Shown here piece by piece: positions 21,575 to 34,193 of a stretch of DNA of 64,000 nt; positions within the stretch are counted from its first letter, which is position 1, and every line of letters begins with the position of its first letter. The DNA is from Hygrocybe punicea. Lineage: Eukaryota > Basidiomycota > Agaricomycetes > Agaricales > Hygrophoraceae. The notes under the pieces were generated by a model. It saw nothing but the letters and a program-made list of their open reading frames with translations. It was not told where the DNA came from and made no database searches. Position numbers and translations under genes: made by a program. The stretch is taken from assembly GCA_963556145.1 (NCBI GenBank), contig OY744466.1, positions 1,364,001-1,428,000 on the forward strand, written 5' to 3'.

Positions 21575-21991
21575 TGCTGTTGGTTGCAATAAATTTATGG
21601 TTGCGTGGAGGATGAGTACGCTGTGATGATTGTTAAAGTGTTGGAGCGGAAGGGGGGGTGATGATACTTATACACAGTCAATCTTCAGTGGCCATTGTTC
21701 TGACATTGTGGTGGTATGTGAACAAAGAGTTTTCGACGATGAGAAAGTGGCCATTGTACCCAGAACACGTGACATGTGATAATTTGAACCCCGCTTGTAA
21801 GCCCGAATAATTATAAACGTTTCAAATTATTTATAAAGCTGACTTAGCAATGGGTGCCCTATTTCTGACAGTCACGTGATCACAATGTGAGTTTCAAAGT
21901 GCTTTATTGTCGTGTTGTGGATTGTGCTCGTGCAATGTGAAAGGAAACGCTTCAAGAATGACTTGGACTCAGCTTTCATCCCTTTCCTTTC
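21575..21991. promoter_or_regulatory. Divergent promoter region, second pheromone and receptor
   Basis: This 417-bp stretch separates the minus-strand pheromone precursor from the plus-strand receptor. It has no credible coding frame and should contain both promoters. It is AT-rich near 21,780-21,850 with a run of TTATAAA-like words on the receptor side. Individual sites cannot be assigned with confidence. Confidence 0.4.
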
Positions 21992-23658
21992 ATGTCTCAA
22001 ATACAATATCCCCAACTTCCCACTGGCGCCTTCATTGCCGCCGTGCTTGTCCTGATCCCACTGCCATGGCATTTGCGAACTCGGAATGTTGCCACTATCG
22101 CTATCACCGCCTGGCTTTTCGCCATTAATATTATTTATGGGGTTAACGCCATCATTTGGGCTGGAAATGTCACCCGAGACATGGCTGTCTGGTGCGATAT
22201 CTGTGAGTTTTATTTGGGTCGATCTTTTTTTATTATTAGCTCACTTTTCTTTTGATGTCCAGCAACGAAAATTATCTTGGGCGCTTCTGTTGCCATCCCT
22301 GCTGCGACGATGTGCGTCTGCAAGCACCTGGTTGTCCTTTCATCATGTCGCAGAATTCGGTTGGACCCTCTCGACAAGCGGCGACAAATCATCTTCGAAT
22401 CTGTCATTTGCATTGGCGTGCCTCTAATGATTATGGGCTTGCGTGCGTTTTTTTTCTTCAAAAGAACTTCACAACGTGTTGTGCAACTTTTTTATACTTT
22501 GTTTGGCAGACTACCTAGTCCAAGATCATCGCTTCGATATTGTCGAGAATTTCGGGTGCCAGGCTGCCGTCTATGTTTCCGTACCGGCTATCTTGATAAT
22601 GTGGTTTCCACAATTTTTCTTTGCCGCCCTCACGCTTATATTTGCTGGTAATTCAAACGACTTTCCTCGCTCGCCACAGTCCTCTCACCCCGTCCGCCTT
22701 TTTTGTTAGTCATCGCCCTCAACCATTACATGACTCGTCGAGTGACGTTTGCCATGAAAACACAAGGCTCTACTAGCCCCTTTGCGCTTACTCCAAACCG
22801 GTGGTTTCGCTTGATTGGCATGTCACTAACCGAAATGGCCTGGAGCATCACCGTCACAGCCCTCAGCCTTTGGCGGCACGTCTCCGGAGGCCTGCGACCC
22901 TGGACGACCTGGACAGCCGTACACTCAGATTCCTCGAGCGTGGTTCTGATCGCGATGGCGGACTTGCCGCGCCGCACCTTCTTGACCATGATGGCACTTT
23001 GGTGGGCGATGCCTGTTGCGTCGATCATTTTCTTTGCGTTTTTTGCGTTTAGCGAAGAGACCGTGCAAGGGTATCGACAATTGTGGCTTTGGATTCGGCG
23101 GGGACCGCCGAAGAAGCCTTCTATAGCTTCGCTTCCAATCTCGCAGTACGCACCCCCCCTCCCCCCTCCTTTTGAGCTTCGTTAATATTTTCCTCTCCCT
23201 GACGCGCCCCCTCGTCACTTTTATTATTTTACAGCCCCATTCCAATTTCGACTGAAAAAGTCAATGGTGATGATGTTGACGCAAACGAGGCAAAAATCTT
23301 CGCACTCGATCTCCCATTGTCATCCTCCCCCCAAGAACCACCTAAAAAAGGGACCTGGCCGTCCTCCGGTCGTGGCAAACCCACGCGGCATCACCGCGCC
23401 TCGTCAAGCGACACTTTCCACTGTATCTCGCTGTATGACGCCTACGCCTCTCAACCATCCTCGCCTTCCTTCGCCGGCTCACGCGATCTCGTAGTCAATC
23501 ACCTTCCCTTTGGTGGTGGTGCTGATGATGCTATCCTCCCCGCGTACCAAGAACCATCTAAACCGCTGAACGTATATCGACCTGCTGAACCCAGACCTTT
23601 GCTGGGTGGGATACTAGTCACGATCCATAAGCAGGCCCACGTCGATAGTATTGCATGA
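21992..23658 (+). CDS. STE3: STE3-like mating pheromone receptor (second copy)
   Basis: A seven-helix class D GPCR for a prenylated peptide pheromone. Five exons can be joined in frame: 21992-22202, 22263-22442, 22510-22647, 22710-23145 and 23235-23658. Family marks are VLVLIPLPWHLRTRN and AVWCDI in exon 1, KIILGASVAIPAATMCVCKH in exon 2, HRFDIVENFGCQAAVYVS in exon 3, and NRWFRLIGMSLTEMAWSI in exon 4, followed by the last helix. The tail is long and rich in Ser and Pro, with an acidic patch (NGDDVDANEAK) and ILPAYQEP near the end. It resembles the first receptor at aligned positions (VLVLIPLPWH, WCDI) but is clearly diverged. A CaaX pheromone gene lies divergently 418 bp upstream. Confidence 0.92.
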
Positions 23659-24169
23659 AGAACTCCCCCCCCCCTCCTCGGTATTCCGGACGTTGCGTTA
23701 CTCTACGGGGACTACGGGGACATAATTGTACTCCGTATGGTTATCATCATTTAATTCTACTCTCAAATCACGACTCGATGTAACTCTCTTATATAACTGA
23801 CGATGCACAGAGGACTCCCCGTTTTTTTGTTATTGTCCTTGCTACTGCTCTGGGGCAAAAAATCATATTTGGACGTGAATGTATTTTAGAGAGACTACGG
23901 CTGTGGGGGGATCTGGATCTGTGGGAAGTCGGGAGCGGATTGTAAACAACTTTATGTGTAGATAACGAGCATTATATTGTGGTGGTCTGAAGTCAGAAGT
24001 CGAAAATTTCATTCCAAATAATACATCCGATGGAGTGATAAGCATGTGCCAGCGGTATGTTTTTTAGTTGTAACAAGTTGGTTGATATGGTAGGACATAA
24101 GCAAATGGCATAGGGATGTGGCTGCCGTGTGTGTATGGGGGGCGGTGTCGGCGGGTTTTCTGTTAGCCA
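23659..24169. other. Convergent intergenic region (receptor / P450)
   Basis: About 510 bp between the stop codons of two convergent genes. No coding potential is seen and no CaaX peptide on either strand. It probably holds the two 3' untranslated regions and polyadenylation signals. Confidence 0.45.
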
Positions 24170-26335
24170 CTAATATTCCTCGGCAGCGATAAGGGAGACC
24201 GCCTTTGCCGAGCGTGGCCGAATGTCACACTTGAACGGCTTCGGATGACTACGAATGGTAAATAAGAAAAGTAAGTAAGTAAGAAACGCTTTGCATTTGG
24301 AGGTAGGTGCCTTTCAAAACACAGATTTACCTGATAATCCCAGACGTATTCTCATGCACCGGCGTAACAGGCACACCGTTCTCATCAACCGTCTTGGTGA
24401 TATCAAACACAGCGAGCGACATCGCGATCAAGATGAACAGCGACGCTTCGGCGAGATGCATCCCTGGGCAGATACGTCGTCCGTATCCAAAGCATGCGTG
24501 TCGGGGGTCGCGTTGGGCGGGTTTGTCTGGCGATGTTGTGATGTGTCTGGTGGGATCGAAGGTGAATGGGTCGGGGTACACTTCTGGGTCGTGTAGCATG
24601 TTCCTTTGATGTATATGTGTGTGTGTGTGCATCAGTATGAATGTGAGGCCCAGAAAGAAAAACTGACCATAGATTGGCGATGATGACGGAGCCTTTTGGA
24701 ATGAAGTAGCCTTCCACCACACCGTCTTCCATCGCTGTGTGAGGGACACCTGACAGACAGACATGGTCATGGCGTTGGCGGGACATTATGGGAAGAGAAA
24801 GAAAAAGTTCAACTGACCAGTAGGAGCAACACTATTCCACCTAAGGACCTCCGAGACCAACGCATTGACATAGGGCAACATAGCACGGTCCGAAAACACC
24901 GGTAGCCTGTCGTTGCCCACCACAGCATCGATCTCAGCTTGTGCTTTCTTCAGAACGTCTAGACGCCAAGAATATGAGCGTAGAAATGGTTTGAATTTTT
25001 ATCAAGTTACCTGGGTAGAGGATCATGGCAAGGAAGAAAGCGTATTGTGCCGATACGGTGGTATCTGCACCACCTATAGAAGGGGACAACAAAATGTGGA
25101 TAATGATTAACAACACGAAAAGAGGGGGGGGGACTGTTTTATTGTTATCGATTAAGAACGTACCGCCATAGAGCGAGCTAGCCGTGAACTTGATATCATC
25201 CACTTCGTCCGCGGTGAGTTTATCCTCGTTTTCAAGGACACGGGAGACGAATGAGATGGGGGCAGTTCCAGATGCCTTTTTGTTCATCCCCCCGACACGG
25301 ACTTTCAGTAAATAAAAACATATGAGAAAATTTTGTTGTGGCGCACTATTTGGTTCTTTACAAAAGCATAGGGGACCTCTACCATGTCCGAGGTCGACTT
25401 GGCCCATAAGCGTGCTGTTGCCTTGAATCCGCCCCCGGGCATGAGCCACTCTGGGATACGGTTCAGAATGGGGAAGGAGTCGACGAGGAAGGCTCCTGGG
25501 ACGGTTGCGCGGTTGAAGTTTTCGTTGGCATGCTCGATCAGAGCGACGTAAGGGTCGATACCCTCCTTCACCTCGATCCCGTAAGTGAGGCGGAGAATGA
25601 TAGCGCCCGAGGTCCTTTAAAGAGAGAGAGAGACAAGTTGTCAGAAGAAATAAATGATGAGTTAGCAAACCATGTCAGAGGTAAGCTTACTTGCGGAGGT
25701 TGGCGTTCAAGTTCTCTGGATTGGCTAACACGCGTTTAAGGAAACGATGGGTCTCGGATACTTCCATGGGGAGGAACTGTTGCATGGCTACGGTGGAACC
25801 TATAAGGCGGGCAAAATGCCTTCGGTAGTTTCTGAACCGTGCGCCGTATGGGATAATCGCCAATGTCTTTGCGTAGCCAACGAGCTCGCCGGCCATTTCC
25901 ATCCTTGGTCGATCAGAGTATATGGAGCCTCTCTTGTCCAATTCATCCAATATTTTTGCAGAGTTTACGATGATCATAGCCCGGCCCATGAGCTTGACTG
26001 AACATAGGCTCCCTGTGTATACAAACCCGATGATGAAAAGACCAGATTGGCTGAGTAAAAGAACCGATACATACCCCACTTTTTCCCCCATTCAGAGAAT
26101 GTCAACCACTCGTTGGAGGAAGGCATGTCCGCAACATTCTAGGTTTCATGCGAGTTGGGACGCGAGTAAGTGGTGAGAAGAAAATGGATGTCGATAGAAC
26201 AATACGTACGCCAATTAGTGGGAGACCTCTTGGACCTGGAGGCAGAGGTGCTGGAAGTTTTGTCTGGAAGAAGTGCCAGGAGACGAGGAGAGCTAGCACA
26301 AGCAAGCATGATACTTCCAGGATGGTGAAGGACAT
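24170..26335 (-). CDS. Cytochrome P450 monooxygenase
   Basis: A membrane-anchored microsomal P450. The start at 26335 gives MSFTILEVSCLLVLALLVSW (anchor) and then the hinge PLPPGPRGLPLIG. Downstream exons show the region with YGARFRNYRRHF, the I-helix GGADTTVSA (near 25070-25090, replacing the usual AGxDTT), the K-helix EVLRW and the heme-binding loop FGYGRRICPGMHLAE (24430-24490), whose Cys binds iron. The C-terminal exon, after an intron from SGIIS, reads HPKPFKCDIRPRSAKA and ends at 24170. The layout is that of large Agaricomycete P450 families often annotated as O-methylsterigmatocystin oxidoreductase-like; the substrate cannot be inferred. It is flanked by the mating-type receptor and a DUF6534 gene, with no biosynthetic core enzyme nearby. 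Confidence 0.9.
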
Positions 26336-26878
26336 TGTCAAAGACTCGCCAGGACGCGACTATTGCCTGCATTTGGGCTCAAGGAGTGGGGTAATCGTCA
26401 CTGTGTTACAGATAACCCCATGGTTATAATAAGTCCGCTTGGCAAATTTTAAACTGGCGCCTCACCTCAAAATAATAACGGTGTTGCTATGTCCGGTAAC
26501 ATATCTTTCACGTGTCTCCTCATAAGTTGCAAGCTTCCGTATACGACCTAAACAAATCCTGACAGTCACTACCAATCTATACATGTGGTGATTCCTCACG
26601 TCAATCACAAGTCAGTGAGCATCCATTTCTGTGCCCGTTGTGGAATGAAACGGGAACGGGAACGGGATACGTAAAAATCCAGAGACGGCAGCCGGCGCAC
26701 CCCTGAAGCTGTCAGGGTCAACACGGTCACGTAGAATTTAGCTAAATCCACCCAATTCCGGGACCCCATATAACCAGGACTTGAGACGGGTTCCGCTGTG
26801 CAACATTGCCGCAAAACTGTCGCCCTGCTACCTTATCCCCACTCCGCACTCTCCCCACCCCCACTCAACCACCTAATC
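26336..26878. promoter_or_regulatory. Divergent intergenic region, P450 / DUF6534
   Basis: About 540 bp between the P450 start and the DUF6534 gene start, which point away from each other. No coding potential stands out. It includes a short GAAACGGGAACGGGAACGGGA tandem repeat near 26,647 and a C-rich stretch with CCCCACCCCCACTC near 26,855, just before the predicted start. Confidence 0.4.
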
Positions 26879-29331
26879 ATGCCTGCCACCCTCCAGGAAC
26901 CCGGTATGCAGTCACCACTAGACAACACGTTCGTACGGACGCGTTCCGATCTACACACACCCTGGGCTCACACTTGCCTTGTTTTTTTTCTCCAGAATGG
27001 GAGCAATGCTCCTGGGTGTCCTCCTCAGTGCAATACTATACGGGATGTCTCTGGTTCAGACATTATACTATTTCACTCGTATGTACACTCGCATCTTGAA
27101 GCCTCCGATCGTGCACTCGTATAGCATCCTGACATCTAATCAGGGTATCCGAAGGACGTCTGGTATCTTAAATTACTGGTATGTTCAACTTATCTCCTTC
27201 AGCTCTTCTGCACTTTACTGGCATGTGAAAGGTCACAATCACGGTCATTTTCGACACTGTCCATATGGGCTTCCTTACGCATTCCAGTACGGTTTTCTAA
27301 ATCTTCCGCCCCACTCCCACATGTGCTCAACTCCGTTTTCAAGTGTACCATTATTTGATATCAAATTATTAGTATGTCTCTCTTTAGCATCGCTCACTCT
27401 AGTAGCTCATTATACATGTTATTATTGCAGCGATCCTATGGCACTCGAGAAAATGGTCTGGTCGGTATATTTTTACTTTCTTGCGACACAAACATGAGCT
27501 TACTTACATTCATCATTCGCTTGCAGGAGTATTTTGGTATGTTATCGCACGAAAATATTTTCAGGCGGAACTGAGAGTTTGTGTCTAATCAAAAGCTTGA
27601 AGCGCTCTTCACTGTACGTTCTTTTCCTACTTTTCGTTATCGCTACTCTCAAATTTGAAATCCCTGTGTTTAGGGCGTGACCGGTGCTCTGGTCCAGAGG
27701 TAAGTCTAGGACTTGGGGGTTCAAAAAATGTCCTATTTAATTTAAACTTTGGTTTTGTAGCTTCTATACCGTCCGAGTATGGCGATGTATGTATTATCCG
27801 TCCTCTCCACCCTCGCACAGAAAACTGAACATATCGTTCTAGTGAGTAAAGGGAATATTTGGCTCACGGGAATCATATTGTTACTGGTGTTCGCAGATGC
27901 AGGTAAGGGTCCGCTAAAATATCTCAAGTCTCTTTATAAAACTGAAGTGCCCCTGCTTCAAAGCCTGCGGTACAGGTGCGTACTACCCCTCCCGTGTGAA
28001 AGACTGCTTTGTGCTTAACGTCTTGACTGTTACATTTTCACAGCCTGGGTGATACTATCGTAAGTTCTGTCTCCCTTTCCTGCAAGCAAGCAAGCTTGAC
28101 GCACGTGTACAATTATCGCAGTATGCAACTCAAGACATTCAGAGAGTTGCTCAAGATATCGGTAACTCCCTCCAACTCTTTTATAACTTCATCAACACTC
28201 AATTTCTCTTTTTCTTTGCACATCTTTTCTTCCATGATCCAGGGTCTCACAATGTCCATCAACGCACTCTCGTCAAGTGTCGATGTGATCATCGCCGCTA
28301 GTCTTTGCATCATGTTGCATCGCTCAAGAACCGGTTTCCCAAAGTGAATCCTTGTCATCCCGCAAATTTTTTATTCTACTTATTCCTTTTACATATAGAA
28401 CGGATACAATCATAACCAGAATGGTTCGTCAATCACGGCCCTAAAATTTTTCATTTTTCGTTTTCATTTTAAAAATGACCAATATAGGTCCTTTTCTTCG
28501 TGAACACCGGCTTGTAAGTGACAAAAATATTGTTCGCGTATCGTTGCTAACGGTTTTTGGTCGGGCAGGTTAACCAGGTAATTGATAGGCCGGTGATGAT
28601 GTCCACGGTTGAAATCTAACGTGTCATATTTCATGCAAGCGTATTCGCGGTTGCTTCCCTCATATCGGTAACTGGGAAAAAATCACTTTCCTCCGTATAT
28701 CTTTAACCTGACATGTGTATATCTACACAGATGGTTATATCTCCGCACTCACTCATCTACGCTTCCTGGTACTTCTGCATTGGACGGCGTGAGTGGCCTT
28801 GTCTTGTTTTGGGAGTTCAAAGTTAGCTCCATTTTCGCTCAATCGTTTCTTTTTTCCCACAGTTTATGCCAATTCCCTACTTGCGGCTCTCAACGCCCGT
28901 AACATCATCCAAGGCAAAGTCGACGATGTCGACATCAGGATGATCACGATTCCAACGACCAGGTTCACGATGCCTACGAGCAGCGGAAGCCACGACTCGA
29001 AACCCCCTCTGACAAATATATCTATCCGCATCGATACCAGCATAGTTGATGAAATGGACCCGGAACGCACTGTAAGCTAAAAAATACGTTCTGATTTTGT
29101 GGATAGGGTTTTCTCGTAAATCCCCATCCCATCCCCCTTCTATTTAACTAATGTTACCGATTTTTTTCCGGTTTTTTTTTTTGTGTTTTGTCGTAGTCGC
29201 TCGAGACAGACATGGATTACCGATCAGATCGATCAGAATGCATCAGTGACGTTATAGAAAAGCAGAGAGAAAGGCGAGCAAATCAGTTTCGTCACAGAAG
29301 AGAGATTGACTCATCGATCTCCAGCAGATGA
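26879..29331 (+). CDS. DUF6534-type fungal multi-spanning membrane protein
   Basis: Many short exons. Landmarks in order: MGAMLLGVLLSAILYGMSLV QTLYYFTR (26999-27080), YPKDVWYLKLL (27145-27180), VTVIFDTVHMGFLTHSS (near 27235-27290), an exon ending in ALEKMVW, then a region with SLCIMLHRSRTGFPK (28300-28345), and LTHLRFLVLLHWTA followed by YANSLLAALNARNII (28745-28910). The final exon appears to start after an intron ending near 29193, with SLETDMDYRSDRSE, and ends SSISSR at 29331. These are the signature blocks of the DUF6534 family, abundant in mushrooms and predicted to have about seven helices. Function is unknown. The start is uncertain; an alternative first ATG is at 26999. It is not an STE3 receptor. 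Confidence 0.75.
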
Positions 29332-30007
29332 ACGGGGAAACGAAGTCGGACACAGGCATGGGAAATGTATGTACGTGTATAGTGAGTGAATGGAAGAACA
29401 GGAGATATATATATATATACCCTTGATTTGTATACTATACCCTTGATTGTGCCCAAGCTCAAACATGATGTACCGAGATAACGTTTCTGGACGAGATATC
29501 GTGGCTATCCTTCCCGTGAGTTGGTGGCCAACGAATAATTTGGATATTCTGGAGGCAGTAGACCATATATACTACATCAGACGATATCGTAACATATCAC
29601 GAAATGTAAGCTGGGACAATCAGGTGTTACTGGTAGCATGTGGTTGTGCATGTGGACGTCGACGTCACGTATAACAAAAAAACAAAAACGGTTGCCAAGT
29701 TGGTAAACCTTCTCCGGATCGGCTCGATCTTAATATTACAGTTGGGGATACTGTATCTTCAGTCCCTGACCGGGACGTGCCAGTGGTGACCACTGTGACT
29801 GTCGCTGGGAATCTGCAAACTTCAAGTTGAAGGTGGGCGGTTGATGCACTACTGACGGTTACCTTGGACGTCACTTAGACTAAGCCAGACCACTACCAAT
29901 TCATTCATATATAGGATGCGATCAATGAAAAATACTGGGGTTGTTTCACCAAGTTTTGAACGCAGGAAAATCAACACGCGACATTGTATTATATTACATA
30001 AATGGGG
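29332..30007. other. Convergent intergenic region without gene
   Basis: About 675 bp between two convergent genes. Open frames are short and unrelated to known proteins. A short AT dinucleotide run (near 29,406-29,420) and two CCCTTGATTTGTATACTATA-like copies near 29,420-29,450 are visible. Nothing else is supported. Confidence 0.45.
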
Positions 30008-33000
30008 CTATGATGCCAAAGATTCAAGTTTTATCTGTGTCTCGCGCATTTCCTCTTGCCACGCTTCCCACAATGACGGTTCCTCGATGAAACGTTGCTG
30101 GCATCCCTGACATCGAATGTAAAACGCAGTGCCTTGGGCCCCAAAGCCAAGTAACGTGCTGGCAATGTCGGTCGGTTGGTTACGACAGGTCAACAGGTAA
30201 AAAGTCAACAAAATATATACGCACAACTCCGGTAGTGTTTCGCCAACTGCATCGATATCTCCATCTGGCATGCAATCTTCACAGAACGCATCAGGACAAG
30301 TCTGACATCTGCAGAAAATATTATTAATAACAGGTAAACAATATGGCGGTCGATATATATACTCACTTGAACAGCATACCGCCAGATTGCGACGTCGTCC
30401 TGTCGCAAAGACAGCATGCATGCTGGCTGCAAACGATGTTCCCTCGTGGTTCCGAAATTCCGTGGCAGGTTGCATGGAACACTGTGGAACAGTTCAGTTC
30501 AGATGATGCTTTGGGGACGGTTTGACATACCACGAGGGCAACGGCTGCATAGGAATAAATCTCCTCCATCTCGACAATAAATACACCAATCCTCCGACTC
30601 GAATTTGTTCTTCTTTTTCGGTATGGCCTTGGTATCTGCTGAGGCCTGAAGCGGCAGAATACATCTAATTAATCATCAACGTCGTCTGTACAAAAAACGC
30701 CACGCACTTTTTCAAGCCCATCATGGGCTACGAGGAACGGGACACCGTCTACCATGACAATTCGATCCACTCTAGCACGATCCTGCAGCTCCTGCCACTC
30801 CTTTGCAATGTCCTTGTTGTCTTTGGCACGGTTGACCATTTTGCCTTCGAATAGTCGGCATTTCACCTGAGCAATGCCGCACAAGAGCCTCTTTTCTTCC
30901 TCTTCCGCATCCATCAGCAACTGTTGGTCGGGTTTGACATCTTGCTCATCCTTGAACCCTTCTTCAAGTTCATGCTTAATCTTTACTTCACGTATATTCT
31001 CTCGCGTCTGAGAATCTTTCAATATCTCCTCGATGCTTGCGTCCAGAAATTGTGCCAAGTTCATCCCGCCATCGACATTGGAGAGCGCACTACTCCCTTT
31101 TCGCAAGATATCCATGATTTCGCTGGATCTGAGCATTGATCCCTCCGACGTGGAGGGATTGTCCGACCCCATTACCTTGACGGAAAGGAAGAGCTTACGG
31201 CGGATTCGGTCGAGCATCTGGTCCTCAACGCTTCCGCGACAAATAAGTTGATAGACCTGATTGTAGATATGAGGCAAATTGAGCTACTGAGGATTCATGC
31301 AAGTTCTTACCTTGACCACCTTGGTCTGTCCGATCCGGTGTGCGCGAGCAACGGCTTGCAAATCGTTCTGATGCGCTAATTAAAGAACGAACTGGGCCAG
31401 AGAGAAAGGTCTTCACCTGCGGATTCCAGTCCGAGTCACACATGATTACGGTCGATGCTCTGGTCAGATTGATACCTGATATAAATCGTTTGCATAGTAT
31501 GAGGGCAATCAAAGGGACCGTTCTTACCGAGGCCTCCTGCCTTGGTGGATACCAAATAAACCTTATAGGCTGTTAAAAACACGTTATCCAGGTTTCTACT
31601 CGAAGAATAAACGACACTTACGAGAATTCTCTTGTTGAAACTGAGCAATGAAGAGTGAAACGAGATTAAAATGTGTAGAGTCGACACACGCACAAGTTTG
31701 ATATCCAGCGCACGCCGTGGCCGACTCGTCGAACCATCCAATCGCGCGTATGGGATCGAGCGTAACTCCATGAAGTCCTCCAATAAATCAAGCATTCTAG
31801 ATGCCCGCACTCGGCATCAGTCGGTGTATTGCTTTACAAAAAAATCAATGTACCCTGTCCATTGCTGTGGGGTTGTTTGTCATTCAGAAATATCCAGGTA
31901 CCAGTTGTAAACTTGTCATACCGAGAATATGAGAACCCTCTCGCCTTTCGGTAAAATATGGGCGAGAAGCTTGTCGATGGCAATCAACTTTGACGATCCT
32001 GCCACAATGTGTTCACCAATAAGGAATGGAGATGGTTCTGCGTCTGGCAAGAGATATGGGCTACGATTGTTGGTGAAAAACCGAATTTAATAAGTGAAAA
32101 ATCACTTACTGATCGCAAGCTTGGCGTAGTTGCACTAGCAGATTCATAAGCCTCTTCCACTCTAGGACAATGTGGGGTAAGTTGTCAAGAATGGATAATC
32201 ATGTAAACCACACACGATTTCCTTCTCCATTCCCAGTGTTGGATTTTTGCATCTGGTTTTCTAAATGGGACAGAACTTCCTTACGTCCCTGATTGGCATT
32301 TTCGTCGTTGGGATTGATGTCAGCAGAGAAGATCTGCTTCATATCCATGGCGTCCATCCGCGTCAACAACTTGTACGTCCAAAAACGTTGGAGTTCTGTG
32401 AAGGGCAAGAAAACTGTCAAGGTTTCTTTGGGTGGTACTTCCAGCTCAACGACCGCCTTAGTCCGGCGGAGCATAATGGTGGAGAGTAGGGTTTGCGTGG
32501 CAGAAATAAAAGGAAGTAAGTATGTGCCTCGCTCCAAGTTGAAGGAGTCTTTGAAGAGTTCTTCAGATGTGCTTGTAAAGACGTTGGGATACAGCCAATG
32601 AAGCAAGCCCCAGAGCTCAAGAAGGTTATTTTGGACAGGTGTTCCAGTAAGAACTATAATGAAAACCTTCAGGATTTGCTTGGAAAAAAGGGCATAACGG
32701 AACTTACCTAACCGAAACAAACTTCCAATTCTCTGAACTTTATGCGCAATGTTGGTCCCAGAGTTTTTGATCTTGTGTCCTTCGTCAAGTACACAGTAGT
32801 TCCAACGACGACTCTTGAACCACTTATCCTCCGCTGCGTAGGTTTCGTATGTCGTGAGGCAGATATCGAACGACTGTTGATGAATAAGCTCCTTGAGACG
32901 TGTGCGTTCTGAAGCGGGGCCGTGAAACCGGATGGTCCGGAATGAAGGAACCCAGCGAGAAGTTTCCTGTGAAAAGTTAGTAAGTGGATTTTCTTCCATT

Positions 33001-34041
33001 TGAACTATGTCTCACAGCCAACCAGGAAGCTAGGACCGAGAGGGGACAGATGATGAGATGAGGATCCTGCGGGCCTGCAGCAATATATTAGACAACTCAA
33101 CAAGGCTATAAACGATGATTACCTTTCGTTGTTTCTTTGATATGAGCGAAAAGGGAAAGCGTCTGGAAAATGAGACGCCGGTCAGTCCTGCAGTATGATC
33201 TTCATGCTCCCATTCATTACAAACCTGAAGTGTCTTTCCGAGACCCATCCTGTGCGATGTCAGTTGTTATCGGTAGCGGAACGTTGAATGGCTCACTCGT
33301 CGCCCAGTATACAATTCATACCTTGTGAATGGAACTGATCAGCGAGGTGCAACGAGCGTTCGAAACACATGCATACCGTTATTATACATCCAAGTTAAAA
33401 ATGATAAGCCTTCGAGCTTTCGATACAACGTCAGGCGCGCGGTGAGGTCGTTTATGAAGGTCTCACTGACCTGATAGTCCTTCATAGTACCGCCTTCGAC
33501 GAGTTTGGGTTGTTCCCCCACCGCCTGTGGTGCTACGTAACTCGTCTCGGTTTTAGATGTTTCGATTTCCTTTTTCAAATTTGAAAAAAACGAGCTTGAA
33601 GAAGGAAGTAGAGGCTTGAAAAGGTGACGGTGACGGTGAAACCAACGTCTCCTTGCGGCCTCTAAGGAAATTCTTTTCAAGTTCAAGGTCAACGTAACCT
33701 ATCACCAGAGTAGCTCAGTTCACAGTCACGTCTCATGCACCCACAACAATCACTGACCGCTTTCTTGCCCTCCATCTTTAATTTTTTCGCGATCTCCTTC
33801 CCCGTATATCATCGTCGACATTGCTTGTAGATACAGTTCGGACGCGTTTCCGATTCCCAGGTATGGTGATAGTCATTCCAAGCGACTGACGCGTCCGTAA
33901 CGACCGACTCTTCGAAACAGGCGGACTGGACGTAGCCATCACGTTGAGCTCGTCGTCAGTGGGATCAGTGCTGACTGAATCGACGGTGTCCTGCGTGTAT
34001 ATCGAGGTGGAGGCTTCAGAAGAGGGATATGACATCGACAA
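30008..34041 (-). CDS. SNF2-family chromatin remodelling ATPase with C-terminal PHD-type fingers
   Basis: A nuclear DNA-dependent ATPase of the Swi2/Snf2 family. The N-terminus (from 34041) is Ser/Thr-rich with basic patches such as GNRKRVRTVS. The ATPase motifs appear in order: ILGDEMGLGKTLQ (near 33230-33320), YCVLDEGHKIKNSG (DExH-type motif II), LTGTPVQNNLLELWGLLHWL, IMLRRTKAVVELEVPPKE, then YLVSTKAGGLG and SDWNPQ in the C-lobe, and LICRGSVEDQMLDRIRRK. Toward the C-terminus are WCIYCRDGGDLFLCSRCPR and CQTCPDAFCEDC, Cys-rich PHD-like fingers, then FYIRCQGCQQRF and the end at 30008. The order ATPase then PHD fingers suggests chromatin reading coupled to remodelling. The exact subfamily (ISWI/CHD-like) is not settled. 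Confidence 0.85.
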
Positions 34042-34193
34042 TGTGGAAGAATAATATGATTAAATATCTTCACCAAGTCGCGTCAGGTCGTTTTTAAATT
34101 TGTAACGGCTCTTTAATTGATTGAGGGCAGGTCAGGACGCGACAAAAACACGTGATCTACTAAGAATAACCTTTTGAATTTCCATAAATTATT

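Noticed and set aside
26879..29331. Possible third pheromone receptor near the mating-type genes
   Set aside because: It is a multi-helix protein, but its blocks (MGAMLLGVLLSAILYG, SLCIMLHRSRTGF, LLAALNAR) are those of DUF6534, not STE3.
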